The notes: generated by a model not told the origin, from the letters alone. Shown: positions 1 through 8,785, numbered from the stretch's first letter. The stretch: 64,000 bases of DNA from Hasllibacter sp. MH4015 (GCF_020177575.1 NZ_JAHTBK010000001.1:2787875-2851874); one strand, 5' to 3'. Numbers and translations: made by a program.

Positions 1-517
1 ACAATTCACCGGTCATCGCGGTCTGGAAACTCACCACCTCCTCGGCTGAGATACGGACCCATTTGGAATGGGTGCCGGGCAGCACCAGAACGCCGTCGAA
101 TTTCGGGTTCTGCGCCAGAAAGCCCGCGATCTGCGTCTCTTCCCCGCGCATGACGTCCGCGGGCTTTGCCTGTGACAAGCCCGGCACGACGCTGACATGA
201 AGGCGGGGATCGGCGGATGGCGCGACGATGGGCGACAGGTCGGTGGGCCGTGCGGGCACGGCGACATAGGGTGCCTCCACCCAGCCCTGACGCGCGCCGA
301 CCATGCCGCAGGCCACAACGCGCATGCGGCCCGCGCCCAACCACGGCTCGACCAGGCGCAAGAGGGCGGGCTCAAACCCGTCGCGCGGCAGCTTGCCCAT
401 GCCATCCGCGCTGCTGACCTCTGCCTTCGCCTCGGCCCCGACCATGGCCCAGGCACGCAGATGCGTGGTCCCCCAATCGACGGCGATCCAATCGGCGTAT
501 GATTGATTGCCGCTCAT
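1..517 (-). CDS. dgoK: 2-dehydro-3-deoxygalactonokinase, truncated by the left window edge
   Basis: Phosphorylates 2-keto-3-deoxy-D-galactonate to its 6-phosphate in oxidative galactose breakdown (cytoplasmic). The first 172 codons are visible, read from ATG at 517. Family blocks are DWGTT at residues 14-18 (phosphate-binding start of the ASKHA kinase fold), GMVGARQGW at 71-79, VMRGEETQ at 122-129 and LPGTHSKW at 146-153. The start codon overlaps the stop of the upstream SDR gene in an ATGA, so translation is probably coupled. It is the last visible gene of the alpha-galactosidase operon; the KDPGal aldolase and galactonate dehydratase expected for the pathway would lie beyond the edge or elsewhere. 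The C-terminal half cannot be judged. Confidence 0.93.
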   Translation of the reverse strand, partial: MSGNQSYADWIAVDWGTTHLRAWAMVGAEAKAEVSSADGMGKLPRDGFEPALLRLVEPWLGAGRMRVVACGMVGARQGWVEAPYVAVPARPTDLSPIVAPSADPRLHVSVVPGLSQAKPADVMRGEETQIAGFLAQNPKFDGVLVLPGTHSKWVRISAEEVVSFQTAMTGEL

Positions 518-1284
518 CCCGTTGTCACCACGCCGCCGTCGATCACCATGGTCTGACCCGTCATCGCCTTGGAGGCGCGAGAGGCGAGGAAGAGCGTCCC
601 GCCGACGATATCCTCGGGCTTTAGATGTTCTTTCAGGCACATGCGTTTCATGTGGGCGGCAAGATCCTCGGGTGAGGCCCACATCTCCAGTTGCTTTTCC
701 GTCAGCACCCAGCCGGGCGCCAGCGCATTGACGCGGATGCGGTCGGGGCCGAATTCACGGGCGAGGCTGCGCGTCAGGGCGGTGATCGCGCCATTGGCAG
801 CGGTGTACGCGGGGTAGCCCGCATTGCCCATCATGTAGCTGATCGACGACATGTTGATGATGGAGCCACCACCCGCGGCGCGCATCCCCCCGATCACCGC
901 CTGGCAGCCGAAGAAATAGGCCTTCAGGTTGATGGCCTGGGACCAGTCCCAGAACGCCTCATCCACCTCTAGGGTATTGTGCCGTTTGTCGTTTGCGGCG
1001 TTGTTGACCATGATTGTGACCGGGCCGTGGGCGTCGGATGCCTCAGCGATGGCGGTGCGCAGGCGATCGGTGTCGGTGATGTCACACAGAAGGCTGAGCG
1101 GGCGATTGCCGGTCGCGGCCTCCATCTCATCGGCGAAGGCGCTGGCGTCGGATCGCTGCACGAAGGCCACTTTGGCACCTTGCCGCAAGAACCCTTCCGT
1201 CAGGCTGGCGCCGATGCCTGACCCGCCGCCGGTGATGAACACGGATGCGCCGCTCAAATCAGGATAGATCGCGCTGTCGCTCAT
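514..1284 (-). CDS. SDR-family oxidoreductase of the galactoside operon (possible galactose 1-dehydrogenase)
   Basis: A 256-residue classical short-chain dehydrogenase. The Rossmann glycine motif TGGGSGIG lies at 18-25, NNAA at 94-97, catalytic-type Asn119, Ser147 and Tyr160 are present, but the residue four after Tyr160, normally the catalytic Lys, is Asn164 (codon AAT). The C-terminal TGQTMVIDGG block is intact. ATG at 1284 is chosen because it overlaps the alpha-galactosidase stop in ATGA; an upstream in-frame ATG would overlap that gene by 79 bases. Position between an alpha-galactosidase and dgoK suggests oxidation of D-galactose to galactonolactone, but this is inference from context. 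The missing lysine makes the activity less certain. Confidence 0.88.
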   Translation of the reverse strand: MSDSAIYPDLSGASVFITGGGSGIGASLTEGFLRQGAKVAFVQRSDASAFADEMEAATGNRPLSLLCDITDTDRLRTAIAEASDAHGPVTIMVNNAANDKRHNTLEVDEAFWDWSQAINLKAYFFGCQAVIGGMRAAGGGSIINMSSISYMMGNAGYPAYTAANGAITALTRSLAREFGPDRIRVNALAPGWVLTEKQLEMWASPEDLAAHMKRMCLKEHLKPEDIVGGTLFLASRASKAMTGQTMVIDGGVVTTG

Positions 1285-3440
1285 AATCTCTGGCCCTCCA
1301 GGACCCACATCGTATCGGGAAAGTTCCATGGCAAGGTCAGGCCATGATGCATCAGCCACGCGCCGGAGACCTCCACGGGTCCTTGCTTGAGCGCGGGCAT
1401 GCCGCGACTTAGCGCTGGGGCGTTGTGCCGGTTCATCAAGGTGATCCGGTAGGTGGCAGCTTCGTCCAGGGCGGTAAGGCGCAGGGGGCGCGGGGCGATC
1501 TGGTCGGACGTGGCGGACTTGCCCGCGAAGACGACGAATTTGTCGCCGTTGCGCGTGATTTGCTGTTCCGCGATGACCGCCGGATCAGCGGAATCGAGCC
1601 GCAGAAGATCGGCCTGCAACATCCAGGTGCGGTTGTGTTTCCACCAGCTTGTGACTTCGCGCAGCACCGCCGCCTCGCGGTCATCCAGCTCGCGCGGGTC
1701 CATCTCGAACCCCATGTGGCGTTGGGCGGCAACCCAGGCGCGGAAGGAAATGTCGAAGACACGGCCCGACGTGTGGCACCGCCGCGGCCCGACATGGGAG
1801 CCGGTGACGGCGATGGGCAGGAACAGGGCCGCGTCGTGTTGGATGCGCAGGCGTTCGAGGGCGTCATTGCTGTCACTCAACCAAACCCGCTGGGTCCGTT
1901 TCATGATGCCGAAGTCGATGCGCCCGCCGCCCGAGGCACAGCTTTCGATCTCCACCTTCGGGAAATCGGCGCGCAGGCGGTCGATCAGCGCGTAGGACCC
2001 GCGCGTCTGATCGGCGTCGGGCATGGGCAGTACGCGATTGTGGTCCCATTTGACGTAGTCGATGGGATGGGCAGACAGGATCGCGGCCATCCGGTCGTAG
2101 ATGAAATCGCGCACCTCCGGCAGGGCCATGTTGAGCGCCTTTTGCTGGCGGCCCAGGGTCTGATCCTCGCCCCCCAAGGCCCAATCGGGATGGGCGCGGT
2201 GGATGTCGCTGTCGGGATTTATCATCTCCGGCTCGAACCAGATGCCGAAGGTCATGTCGAGCGCGTGGACATGGTCGATCAGGGGTCCCAGGCCATCGGG
2301 GTATTTCCGGGCGTCGACCTCCCAATCCGACAGGGAGCGGGTGTCGTCGTCGCGCTGGCCGAACCAGCCGTCATCGAGCACGAAGCGTTCCGCGCCCAGA
2401 TCGGCGGCGCGGGTCGCGATGTCTTTGAGAACGTCGAGCTTGTGGTCGAAATAGACCGCTTCCCAGCAATTGTAGTGGACCGGGCGCGGGCGGTTCTTGT
2501 CGGGCCAGGTCACGATGCGGTCGCGGAGATGGCGCTGAAAGCTGACCGCGCAACCGTTCAGGCCGGTGCGGGAATAGGTGACGTAGAGCGTCGCGCTCTC
2601 GAAGGTGCGGGCGGCTTGAACTTCCATCCTTGCGGCATGGCCGAATTGGATCTGGCGGCGGCCATCGGGCAATTCCTCCGCGATCATCTTGTGACCGCCG
2701 GACCAGCCGTAATGGAAGCCGTAGGCCTCCCCTTGGGTGTTGGTGCACCCTTCGCAGGGGATCAGGAGGCCAGGGAAATGTTCGTGACCCGTGCGGCCCG
2801 TGCGGTTTTCGCGGTAGCGCATCCCGGCGGACCAGGCGGTGCGATTGGTCTGGAACTCCCCCGTCCAGCGGCCCGCGAAGTCGATCATCTCGGTGGATTG
2901 TTGCGGCGCGGGCAGGACGGGCGCGGCCAGCCAGTGGAGGTGTACCGCGCGGTCCGCATCCAACCGGGTCTTGGCAGTGATGATCCGGGTGGAGGGATCG
3001 GTGGCAAACAGGAAGGTCAGGGTCAGGCCGTTCGCGTCATCCGCATAGCGCAGAACCAGCGTCCCATCCGCCGCCTCCTCCCCCGCATAACAGAACTTCG
3101 GCAACAGCGGCGTGCCGTCCCCGTCCCGCAGGATCAGGCCCGGTTGGCCGGGGAAAGTGCGCACGGCTTCCGGGCACAGCGACAGGTCCGGGTTTTCGTC
3201 CAGCATACCGCCCGTGACGTCCAGCTCGTGCGCGGCGTGGAGCGTCTGAAGATGCTCGTCCACCGGAAGCGGTGCACCCCAATAGACGACTTGCGGCAAG
3301 CGGTCGCCCGTGGCCGCCAGCACCATGGTCTGCCGCCCATCATCGTCGAGCCGCCATGTCCGCACGGACGGCACGGCGAGGGCCACCTTGCCCTCTCCGG
3401 ACATGTCTTCAGCTTCGGTGCCGTCGAGGACCACATCCAT
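1281..3440 (-). CDS. Alpha-galactosidase, glycoside hydrolase family 36
   Basis: Hydrolyses terminal alpha-galactosyl residues of melibiose/raffinose-type sugars; no signal peptide, so cytoplasmic, acting on sugars delivered by the neighbouring importer. The 719 residues match usual GH36 length. Visible are the N-terminal beta-sandwich, the LDDGWFGQRDDD block at 355-366, GIWFEPEMI at 399-407, the nucleophile motif YVKWDHNR with Asp466, SCASGGGRIDFGI at 500-512 and the acid/base Asp523 in WLSDSND. The catalytic spacing (57 residues) fits the family. The gene starts 11 bases after the permease stop and its own stop overlaps the SDR start, so it belongs to one polycistronic unit with the transporter. 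Confidence 0.96.
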   Translation of the reverse strand: MDVVLDGTEAEDMSGEGKVALAVPSVRTWRLDDDGRQTMVLAATGDRLPQVVYWGAPLPVDEHLQTLHAAHELDVTGGMLDENPDLSLCPEAVRTFPGQPGLILRDGDGTPLLPKFCYAGEEAADGTLVLRYADDANGLTLTFLFATDPSTRIITAKTRLDADRAVHLHWLAAPVLPAPQQSTEMIDFAGRWTGEFQTNRTAWSAGMRYRENRTGRTGHEHFPGLLIPCEGCTNTQGEAYGFHYGWSGGHKMIAEELPDGRRQIQFGHAARMEVQAARTFESATLYVTYSRTGLNGCAVSFQRHLRDRIVTWPDKNRPRPVHYNCWEAVYFDHKLDVLKDIATRAADLGAERFVLDDGWFGQRDDDTRSLSDWEVDARKYPDGLGPLIDHVHALDMTFGIWFEPEMINPDSDIHRAHPDWALGGEDQTLGRQQKALNMALPEVRDFIYDRMAAILSAHPIDYVKWDHNRVLPMPDADQTRGSYALIDRLRADFPKVEIESCASGGGRIDFGIMKRTQRVWLSDSNDALERLRIQHDAALFLPIAVTGSHVGPRRCHTSGRVFDISFRAWVAAQRHMGFEMDPRELDDREAAVLREVTSWWKHNRTWMLQADLLRLDSADPAVIAEQQITRNGDKFVVFAGKSATSDQIAPRPLRLTALDEAATYRITLMNRHNAPALSRGMPALKQGPVEVSGAWLMHHGLTLPWNFPDTMWVLEGQRL

Positions 3441-3451
3441 GGCCGATATCC

Positions 3452-4303
3452 TTACTTCACGGCGCCGAGCGTCAGGCCCGCGATAAAGTGCTTTTGCATC
3501 AGGAAGAACATCGCGACCGGCGGGATGGCCGCCACGATGCTGCCCGCGCTCATCAGGTGATACATCGCGCGGTATTGGCCGTTGAAGGCGGTGATACCGG
3601 CGGTGACGGGCTGCGATTCAGGGCTTTGCGTCAGCACGACGGCCCAGAAGAAATCGTTCCAGATGAAGGTGAAGATCAGCACGCACAGGGCCGCGATGGC
3701 GGGCTTCATCAGCGGCAGGACGACGAACCAGAAGATGCGCCATTCGCTGACGCCTTCAACGCGCGCGGCCTCGATCAAGGCGCGGGGCAACGCGCGGATG
3801 AAGTTGCGCATGAAGAGTGTGCAGAACCCGGTCTGGAAGGCGATGTGGAAGAGGATCAGACCAAGGCGCGTGTCGTAAAGGCCCATCTGGTCCGTCAGGT
3901 CGCGCACCGGCACCATGAGGATCTGGAACGGTACGAAATTGCCCGCCACGAACATGAAGAAGATCAGAAGGTTGCCCTTGAAGCGGTAGACCCCCAGCGC
4001 GAAGCCGGTCATGCAGCTGAGCGCGACAGCGCCGAACATCGTGGGAATGGTGATGACGACCGAGTTCCACAAATATTGTGGCATCGCGGATTCAGCGAAG
4101 ACCGTCCAGTAATTCGTGATTCCCTGGAAACCCGTTGCAGGCCAGCCCCAATAATTGCCTTGGGTGAAATCCTCACCCGGTTTGATGGAGAACCAGATCA
4201 CCGCCAGAAGCGGGATCAGCCACACCAGAAGCGCGATCGGCAGAACCACTTGATAAGTCGCCTGAACGCCACGGGAATAATGCTGGATCGGACGTGGAAA
4301 CAT
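3452..4303 (-). CDS. Sugar ABC transporter permease (CUT1, MalG/AglG-like)
   Basis: Inner-membrane permease of 283 residues, six predicted membrane helices. The EAA loop that docks the ATPase reads EAARVEGVSEWRIFWFVVLP near residues 185-204, with its conserved Gly, typical of the second permease of carbohydrate uptake transporters. It starts only three bases after the stop of the first permease gene, so the two are expected to be made together and form the heterodimeric channel. The substrate is inferred to be an alpha-galactoside from the adjacent GH36 enzyme; the sequence itself does not specify the sugar. Confidence 0.93.
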   Translation of the reverse strand: MFPRPIQHYSRGVQATYQVVLPIALLVWLIPLLAVIWFSIKPGEDFTQGNYWGWPATGFQGITNYWTVFAESAMPQYLWNSVVITIPTMFGAVALSCMTGFALGVYRFKGNLLIFFMFVAGNFVPFQILMVPVRDLTDQMGLYDTRLGLILFHIAFQTGFCTLFMRNFIRALPRALIEAARVEGVSEWRIFWFVVLPLMKPAIAALCVLIFTFIWNDFFWAVVLTQSPESQPVTAGITAFNGQYRAMYHLMSAGSIVAAIPPVAMFFLMQKHFIAGLTLGAVK

Positions 4304-4306
4304 CGC

Positions 4307-5353
4307 TTAGGCCCCCTTCTCGTCCCGCCACATCTTCCACAGGAAGCCGGCGATATAGACCATCATGATGAGGAACAGGATCACGGCGATCGCGGAGCCA
4401 TAGCCCATGCGGAACCCGAATTCGCTGAGCGCCACGTCGTACATGTAGAAGGCGAGCACGGAGGTGTTGTAGAAGCCCGGGCCCCCATTGGTCATGATCG
4501 TGATGAGGTCGAAGGACCGAAGCGCCCCGATAACGGTGACGACAATCGCGATGAAGGTGGCGGGCCAGAGCTGCGGCAGGACCACGTACCACAACATTTT
4601 CGGCCCCTTGGCGCCGTCAAGGCGCGCAGCCTCGATCTGTTCGGGGTCCACGGCATTCAGGCCGGTCAGGTACAGGATCATGCAATAGGCCGTCTGCGGC
4701 CACAGACCGGCGGCGATGATCCCGTATGTGGCGTATTCGTTGGAGCCGAGGATATTGATGCTCTCGAACCCGAAGAAGATCAGCACCTGGTTCAGAAGCC
4801 CGTCATTGGGCAGGTAGAACCATGAGAAGACGAGGCCGACGACGACCTGGCTGAGAACAAAGGGGAAGAAGAAGAGCGACTTGTAGAGCCGCATCCCGAA
4901 CACTTTCTGGTTCAGGAACAGCGAGATGAAGAGGCCGCCGGGGATCGCGAGGAAGTAGAGCAGCAGCCAGATGACGTTGTTCTGGAGTGAGGTCCAGAAG
5001 AACGGATCGTTCCAGAGCTGCTGGTAATTCTCCCAACCGACATATTCGCCGGTCCAGACATTCGCGCCCGTGGGTTCACACCCCTCTGTCCGGGCGGCGC
5101 GGTTCCCGAGCTCGGTACAGGCGAGATCGGTCAGCTCCGTGCCTTCAACGGCGCGGTATTCCGGCGAGTAGAGCCCGTTCCATTCGTAGAACGAGATGTA
5201 GAAGCTCTGCACGATGGGGATGATCACGTAGAGAGCGAAGAACAAAAAGGCGGGCAGCAGGAAAAGCCAAGGGGCGATGGCCTGTTGGCTGATCTTGCGT
5301 CGCGGCGTCGGATCGCTGTGCTGGATCGGGGTGTCTGTCGTGACAGATGCCAT
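4307..5353 (-). CDS. Sugar ABC transporter permease (CUT1, MalF/AglF-like)
   Basis: First permease of the importer, 348 residues. A hydrophobic helix near 30-52 is followed by a roughly 70-residue periplasmic loop containing two Cys (LACTELGN and EGCEPTG), which could form a disulfide, then five further helices. The ATPase-docking EAA loop is EAARLDGAKGPKMLWYVVLP around 262-281. It follows the binding-protein gene across a 116-base spacer holding a strong hairpin, and precedes the MalG-like gene by three bases. Together these encode the membrane part of the presumed alpha-galactoside importer. Confidence 0.93.
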   Translation of the reverse strand: MASVTTDTPIQHSDPTPRRKISQQAIAPWLFLLPAFLFFALYVIIPIVQSFYISFYEWNGLYSPEYRAVEGTELTDLACTELGNRAARTEGCEPTGANVWTGEYVGWENYQQLWNDPFFWTSLQNNVIWLLLYFLAIPGGLFISLFLNQKVFGMRLYKSLFFFPFVLSQVVVGLVFSWFYLPNDGLLNQVLIFFGFESINILGSNEYATYGIIAAGLWPQTAYCMILYLTGLNAVDPEQIEAARLDGAKGPKMLWYVVLPQLWPATFIAIVVTVIGALRSFDLITIMTNGGPGFYNTSVLAFYMYDVALSEFGFRMGYGSAIAVILFLIMMVYIAGFLWKMWRDEKGA

Positions 5354-5414
5354 GGGTCCGGTCCTCTCGGATCTATCGAAATTCTTGCCCGCCCATAGCC
5401 TGGCGAGAGGGGGC

Positions 5415-5446
5415 GGTCCGGCCCACGCAAAGGCGCGGGCCGGACC
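5415..5446. promoter_or_regulatory. Strong hairpin between binding-protein and permease genes
   Basis: Perfect 10-bp inverted repeat GGTCCGGCCC / GGGCCGGACC (5415-5424 and 5437-5446); after one mismatch a further CGC/GCG pair closes on an AAAG tetraloop. There is no T-tract, so it is not an obvious terminator. Placement just after the solute-binding gene resembles the 3'-stabilising structures known from binding-protein-dependent sugar operons such as malE-malF, where they raise binding-protein mRNA over permease mRNA. That role is inferred. Confidence 0.65.
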
Positions 5447-5469
5447 AGACTTGGATCAGAGGCGCGGCC

Positions 5470-6732
5470 TCAGTAAATGCGCTGACGCGCACCTTCGAGG
5501 ATTTGCAGAACCTGGTCCAGGGTCGACGGATCAACCATGAACTGCTGGAAGCCCTGCATGGCGACCTGCGCCATTTCCGCCGGTGCGTCGCGGTCGAAGA
5601 ACTGCGCGATGCCGCCACCTGCGTTGTTCGACAGCATGTCGAAGCCCGCATTCAGGAACTCGTCGTCGTCAACCGAGGAGTTGGCGTTGACGGGCAGCTG
5701 ACCCAGATTGTCACCGTTGTTGATGAGCGTCTGGTTCTCGGCCGAGGTCACGAACAGAAGGAAGGCTTCCGCCGCTTCCACGTTCTCGGCATTGGCCGCG
5801 ATGTGGAACGTGTCGGTCGGCGCGTCTTCACCCGGCTCGATCGAGGCGTCGATCTGCGGGAACTGGTAGAACCCCAGCTGATCGTCGGAAAGCCCGGCCT
5901 CGCGCAGCGGTGCCACGGCGAAGTTGCCCATCAGGTAGGCCGCGGCCTCACCGTTGACCATGAAGGGCAACGCTTCCTGCCAGGAATAGGTCTGGTGGTC
6001 GTCGATGAAGGCGCCCATTTCGATCAGGGTGGCCCAGTTTTCGAACGTCGCGCGGACGCGATCATCGGTCCACTCGACCTCACCAGCCGTCAGGTCCATG
6101 TGGAAATCATAGCCGTTGGTGCGCATATTGAGGTAATCGAACCAACCGCCCGCGGTCCAAAGGAACTTGGTGCCGATGGTGTAGCAGGCGCGACCGCTGT
6201 CGATGATCGCCTGGCAGTTCGAAAGCTCTTCTTCCCAAGTGGTCGGCGCTTCAAGCCCGAGCTCCGCAAAGATGTCCTCGCGATAGTAAACGCCCCACTG
6301 GTAGTAGGTATAGGGCACGCCCCAGATACCGTCATCCATGGTCATGGAGCCCTGGGTGGAGGCCAGCGTTTCGGTCAGCCCGCCCTCTTCCCACAACTCG
6401 GAGATGTCCATGAACAGGCCCGCTTCCACGTAGGGGGCCATGCGGTTGCCCGCGTACCAGTTCACGACATCGGCCGTGCCGGATTGCAGAACGTTGCGGA
6501 TCTGGGTTTTCCACGCTTCGCGGTCGGTGATGACCAACTCGATCTCGAGATCGGGATGCTCTGCACCGAACCGCTCGACCATACCTTCCATGACCGCGCG
6601 CGGTGCCGGGTTCGACATGTCCGAGAAGATGCGCAGCTCGCCCGAAAGCGCGTGGCCATCGGCAAGTGCCGCGCCCGAAAGCATGGTGGCTGCTGCCAGC
6701 GCCGCGGCGCCGGTTTTGAAAATGGATCGCAT
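5470..6732 (-). CDS. Extracellular solute-binding protein of sugar ABC transporter (family 1)
   Basis: Periplasmic substrate receptor of 420 residues. A Sec signal peptide is clear: MRSIFKTG, a hydrophobic run to about residue 22, and an ALA-DG cleavage region. The mature part starts SGELRIFSDMSN and has the two-lobe family layout with aromatic-rich motifs (YTYYQWGVYYRED; TAGGWFDYLN) suited to sugar stacking. It is the first gene of the leftward operon, opposite the IclR regulator, and lies next to tandem operator-like palindromes. The substrate is inferred to be an alpha-galactoside from the operon content. Confidence 0.94.
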   Translation of the reverse strand: MRSIFKTGAAALAAATMLSGAALADGHALSGELRIFSDMSNPAPRAVMEGMVERFGAEHPDLEIELVITDREAWKTQIRNVLQSGTADVVNWYAGNRMAPYVEAGLFMDISELWEEGGLTETLASTQGSMTMDDGIWGVPYTYYQWGVYYREDIFAELGLEAPTTWEEELSNCQAIIDSGRACYTIGTKFLWTAGGWFDYLNMRTNGYDFHMDLTAGEVEWTDDRVRATFENWATLIEMGAFIDDHQTYSWQEALPFMVNGEAAAYLMGNFAVAPLREAGLSDDQLGFYQFPQIDASIEPGEDAPTDTFHIAANAENVEAAEAFLLFVTSAENQTLINNGDNLGQLPVNANSSVDDDEFLNAGFDMLSNNAGGGIAQFFDRDAPAEMAQVAMQGFQQFMVDPSTLDQVLQILEGARQRIY

Positions 6733-6763
6733 GGTGTCCTCCCTAGTGATCCGTCTGGAATTG

Positions 6764-6800
6764 GTTTCATTATGTGAAACCTGGTTTCTTATATTGAAAT
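6764..6800. promoter_or_regulatory. Tandem operator-like palindromes in the IclR/binding-protein intergenic region
   Basis: Two 17-bp dyads spaced exactly 20 bp start to start: GTTTCATTATGTGAAAC (6764-6780, perfect 6-bp arms) and GTTTCTTATATTGAAAT (6784-6800, near-perfect). They are AT-rich islands in a GC-rich background and lie 32-68 bases upstream of the binding-protein start. TTTCA/TGAAA half-sites are usual for IclR-family operators such as KdgR. Inferred to be the site where the divergent regulator senses sugar-pathway metabolites. Confidence 0.6.
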
Positions 6801-6916
6801 CCTACGACGAATGGGCCTAGTCTTGTCAACAGCAAAGCGCGGGCGGATCGCCACAGATCGCGCGGGCGGCGATGTTCGGGGAGGACATGGCCGAGGGAGA
6901 CGGGGAGAGGATCAGC

Positions 6917-7711
6917 GTGACACACGGCACGGGCGAGACAGGGGACGGAACGGTCGGCAAGGCGCTTGCCGTTCTGGATGCCGTCGCCTCCTTCGGGCGC
7001 CCCGTCCGGTTCAGTGAACTGCTTCTGTCCAGTCCCTACCCCAAGGCCACGCTTTACCGCCTGCTCCAGGTCCTGACCAAGCAAAGCATGCTGACCTACG
7101 ATATCGAGCGGCAGACCTACGCACCTGGTCTGCGGCTGGTGCGCCTGGCCCATTCGGCGTGGCAAAGCGCGTCGCTTGCCCCGGTGGCGCGCCCCTATCT
7201 CGACGCCCTGTCGGCAGAGGTGGGAGAGACGGTTCACCTTGCCCAACTTGATGGCGGTCAGGTCCTTTACGTCGACAAGATCAACGCGCGCACCCCGCTT
7301 CAGATGTACAGTCAGGCGGGCAAGGTCGGGCCGGTCTATTGCACCGGTGTCGGCAAGGCGATGATCGCTTTTCTGTCCGATGCGGAGGTCGAACCGATCT
7401 TGCAGCAGCAAAGCTACCACGCCTTCACGCCCGCGACATTGGCCAGCCCGGATTCGCTGCGCGCGGAGCTTGTGGAAATTAGGGCGCGCGGACACGCCTA
7501 TGACCGTGAAGAGCATGAGCCGGGCATCATCTGCATCGCCGTGCCGATCCTCACGCGGTCCGGCCGGGTGCTTGGGGCCGTCTCCGTCACGTCTTCGACG
7601 TCGCGCACCAGCCTTGCCGGGCTCAACGCCCATTTGCCGCGGATCAATGCCGCCGTCGCCTCAATTGCCGGGGAAGCGCAGGATTGGCGCTTTCCCGATG
7701 CCGCAGAATAA
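6917..7711 (+). CDS. IclR-family transcriptional regulator
   Basis: DNA-binding regulator with an N-terminal winged helix-turn-helix (VGKALAVLDAVASF through SPYPKATLYRLLQVL) and a C-terminal IclR effector domain (GETVHLAQLDGGQVLYVDKI; GKAMIAFL; EHEPGIICIAVPI). GTG at 6917 is preferred because GGGGAGAGG sits six bases upstream, giving 264 residues; in-frame ATG codons at 6872 and 6887 are alternatives with poorer ribosome-site spacing. It is divergent from the galactoside operon and is followed after 18 bases by the ATPase gene. It probably controls both units through the palindromes at 6764-6800; whether it represses or activates cannot be read from sequence. Confidence 0.92.
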   Translation: MTHGTGETGDGTVGKALAVLDAVASFGRPVRFSELLLSSPYPKATLYRLLQVLTKQSMLTYDIERQTYAPGLRLVRLAHSAWQSASLAPVARPYLDALSAEVGETVHLAQLDGGQVLYVDKINARTPLQMYSQAGKVGPVYCTGVGKAMIAFLSDAEVEPILQQQSYHAFTPATLASPDSLRAELVEIRARGHAYDREEHEPGIICIAVPILTRSGRVLGAVSVTSSTSRTSLAGLNAHLPRINAAVASIAGEAQDWRFPDAAE

Positions 7712-7729
7712 ACCGGAAAGGGAACCAAC

Positions 7730-8785
7730 ATGTCAGGGCTGCAACTCAGCGATGTGATCAAACGCTACGGGCAGACGCAGGTGATCCATGGCATCGACCT
7801 GACCATCGAGGACGGGGAGTTCTGTGTGTTCGTCGGGCCGTCGGGCTGCGGCAAGTCCACGCTGTTGCGCATGGTGGCGGGGCTGGAGGAAACCACCGAA
7901 GGCACCATCGAAATCGGCGCGCGCGACGTGACCCATGCGGACCCGGCAGAGCGCGGGGTCGCCATGGTGTTCCAGACCTACGCGCTTTACCCCCACATGA
8001 CGGTCGAACAGAATATGGGCTTCGGCTTGAAAATGAACGGGCATCCGGCGGTCGAGATCAAGGAAAAGGTAGCCGAGGCGTCGCGCATCCTCAAGCTGGA
8101 CGATTACCTTGCGCGCAAGCCCGTGGCCCTGTCGGGCGGCCAGCGTCAGCGGGTGGCCATCGGGCGTGCCATCGTGCGGGGGCCGGAGGTGTTTCTATTC
8201 GATGAGCCGCTGTCGAACCTGGACGCGGAATTGCGGGTGGAGATGCGGGTGGAAATCGCGCGTCTGCACAAGGAGATCGGGGCCACGATGATCTACGTGA
8301 CCCACGACCAGGTCGAAGCCATGACGTTGGCCGACAAGATCGTCGTCCTGCGCGCCGGCTACATCGAGCAGGTGGGCGCCCCCCTTCATCTCTACAACGA
8401 TCCGGACAACAAGTTCGTGGCGGGCTTCATCGGCAGCCCGGCGATGAATTTCTTCGACGGCGTCCATGCCGGTGGCACCGTAACGGTGCCCGGGCTGGGT
8501 GGGGCGACGATGCCCGCCCCCACGAGCCTTGTCGAAGATGGCCCGGTCACGGTCGGCTTGCGTCCGAACAAGGTCGCCTTGACCGACGGCGACACCCACA
8601 AGGTGGATCTGTCCGAGCAATTGGGCGGCGTCAGCTACCACTATGTGAACGCGCCGGACGGGTCACGGATCGTGGTGGAGGCCCATGACCAGATGGCGCC
8701 CGGTTTCGGTGCCCCGACCGGTATCATGTTCGATCAGGCCGATGTCTATTTCTTCGATGCGAAGACGGAAGCGCGGTTGCGCTGA
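7730..8785 (+). CDS. Sugar ABC transporter ATP-binding protein (UgpC/MsmK type)
   Basis: Cytoplasmic ATPase of 351 residues that energises the CUT1 importer encoded on the other strand. Walker [10 protein letters not shown] is at 36-44, the Q-loop Gln82 in [13 protein letters not shown], signature LSGGQ at 134-138, Walker B VFLFDEP at 154-160 and the switch His in VTHDQVEAM. The C-terminal third is the TOBE/OB domain typical of UgpC/MalK proteins. It starts 18 bases after the IclR gene and is presumably cotranscribed with it, an arrangement that separates the ATPase from its permeases. It may serve more than one sugar permease, as such ATPases often do. Confidence 0.95.
   Translation: MSGLQLSDVIKRYGQTQVIHGIDLTIEDGEFCVFVGPSGCGKSTLLRMVAGLEETTEGTIEIGARDVTHADPAERGVAMVFQTYALYPHMTVEQNMGFGLKMNGHPAVEIKEKVAEASRILKLDDYLARKPVALSGGQRQRVAIGRAIVRGPEVFLFDEPLSNLDAELRVEMRVEIARLHKEIGATMIYVTHDQVEAMTLADKIVVLRAGYIEQVGAPLHLYNDPDNKFVAGFIGSPAMNFFDGVHAGGTVTVPGLGGATMPAPTSLVEDGPVTVGLRPNKVALTDGDTHKVDLSEQLGGVSYHYVNAPDGSRIVVEAHDQMAPGFGAPTGIMFDQADVYFFDAKTEARLR

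Noticed and set aside
1425-4825. Long open frames on the plus strand opposite the alpha-galactosidase and permeases (711 and 517 codons)
   Set aside because: Their translations have no recognisable domain and mirror the codon bias of the real genes on the other strand.
6872-6916. Upstream ATG codons of the IclR gene at 6872 and 6887
   Set aside because: The first has no good ribosome site and the second has GGAGG only two bases away; GTG at 6917 has a well-placed GGGGAGAGG. The choice remains open to experimental mapping.
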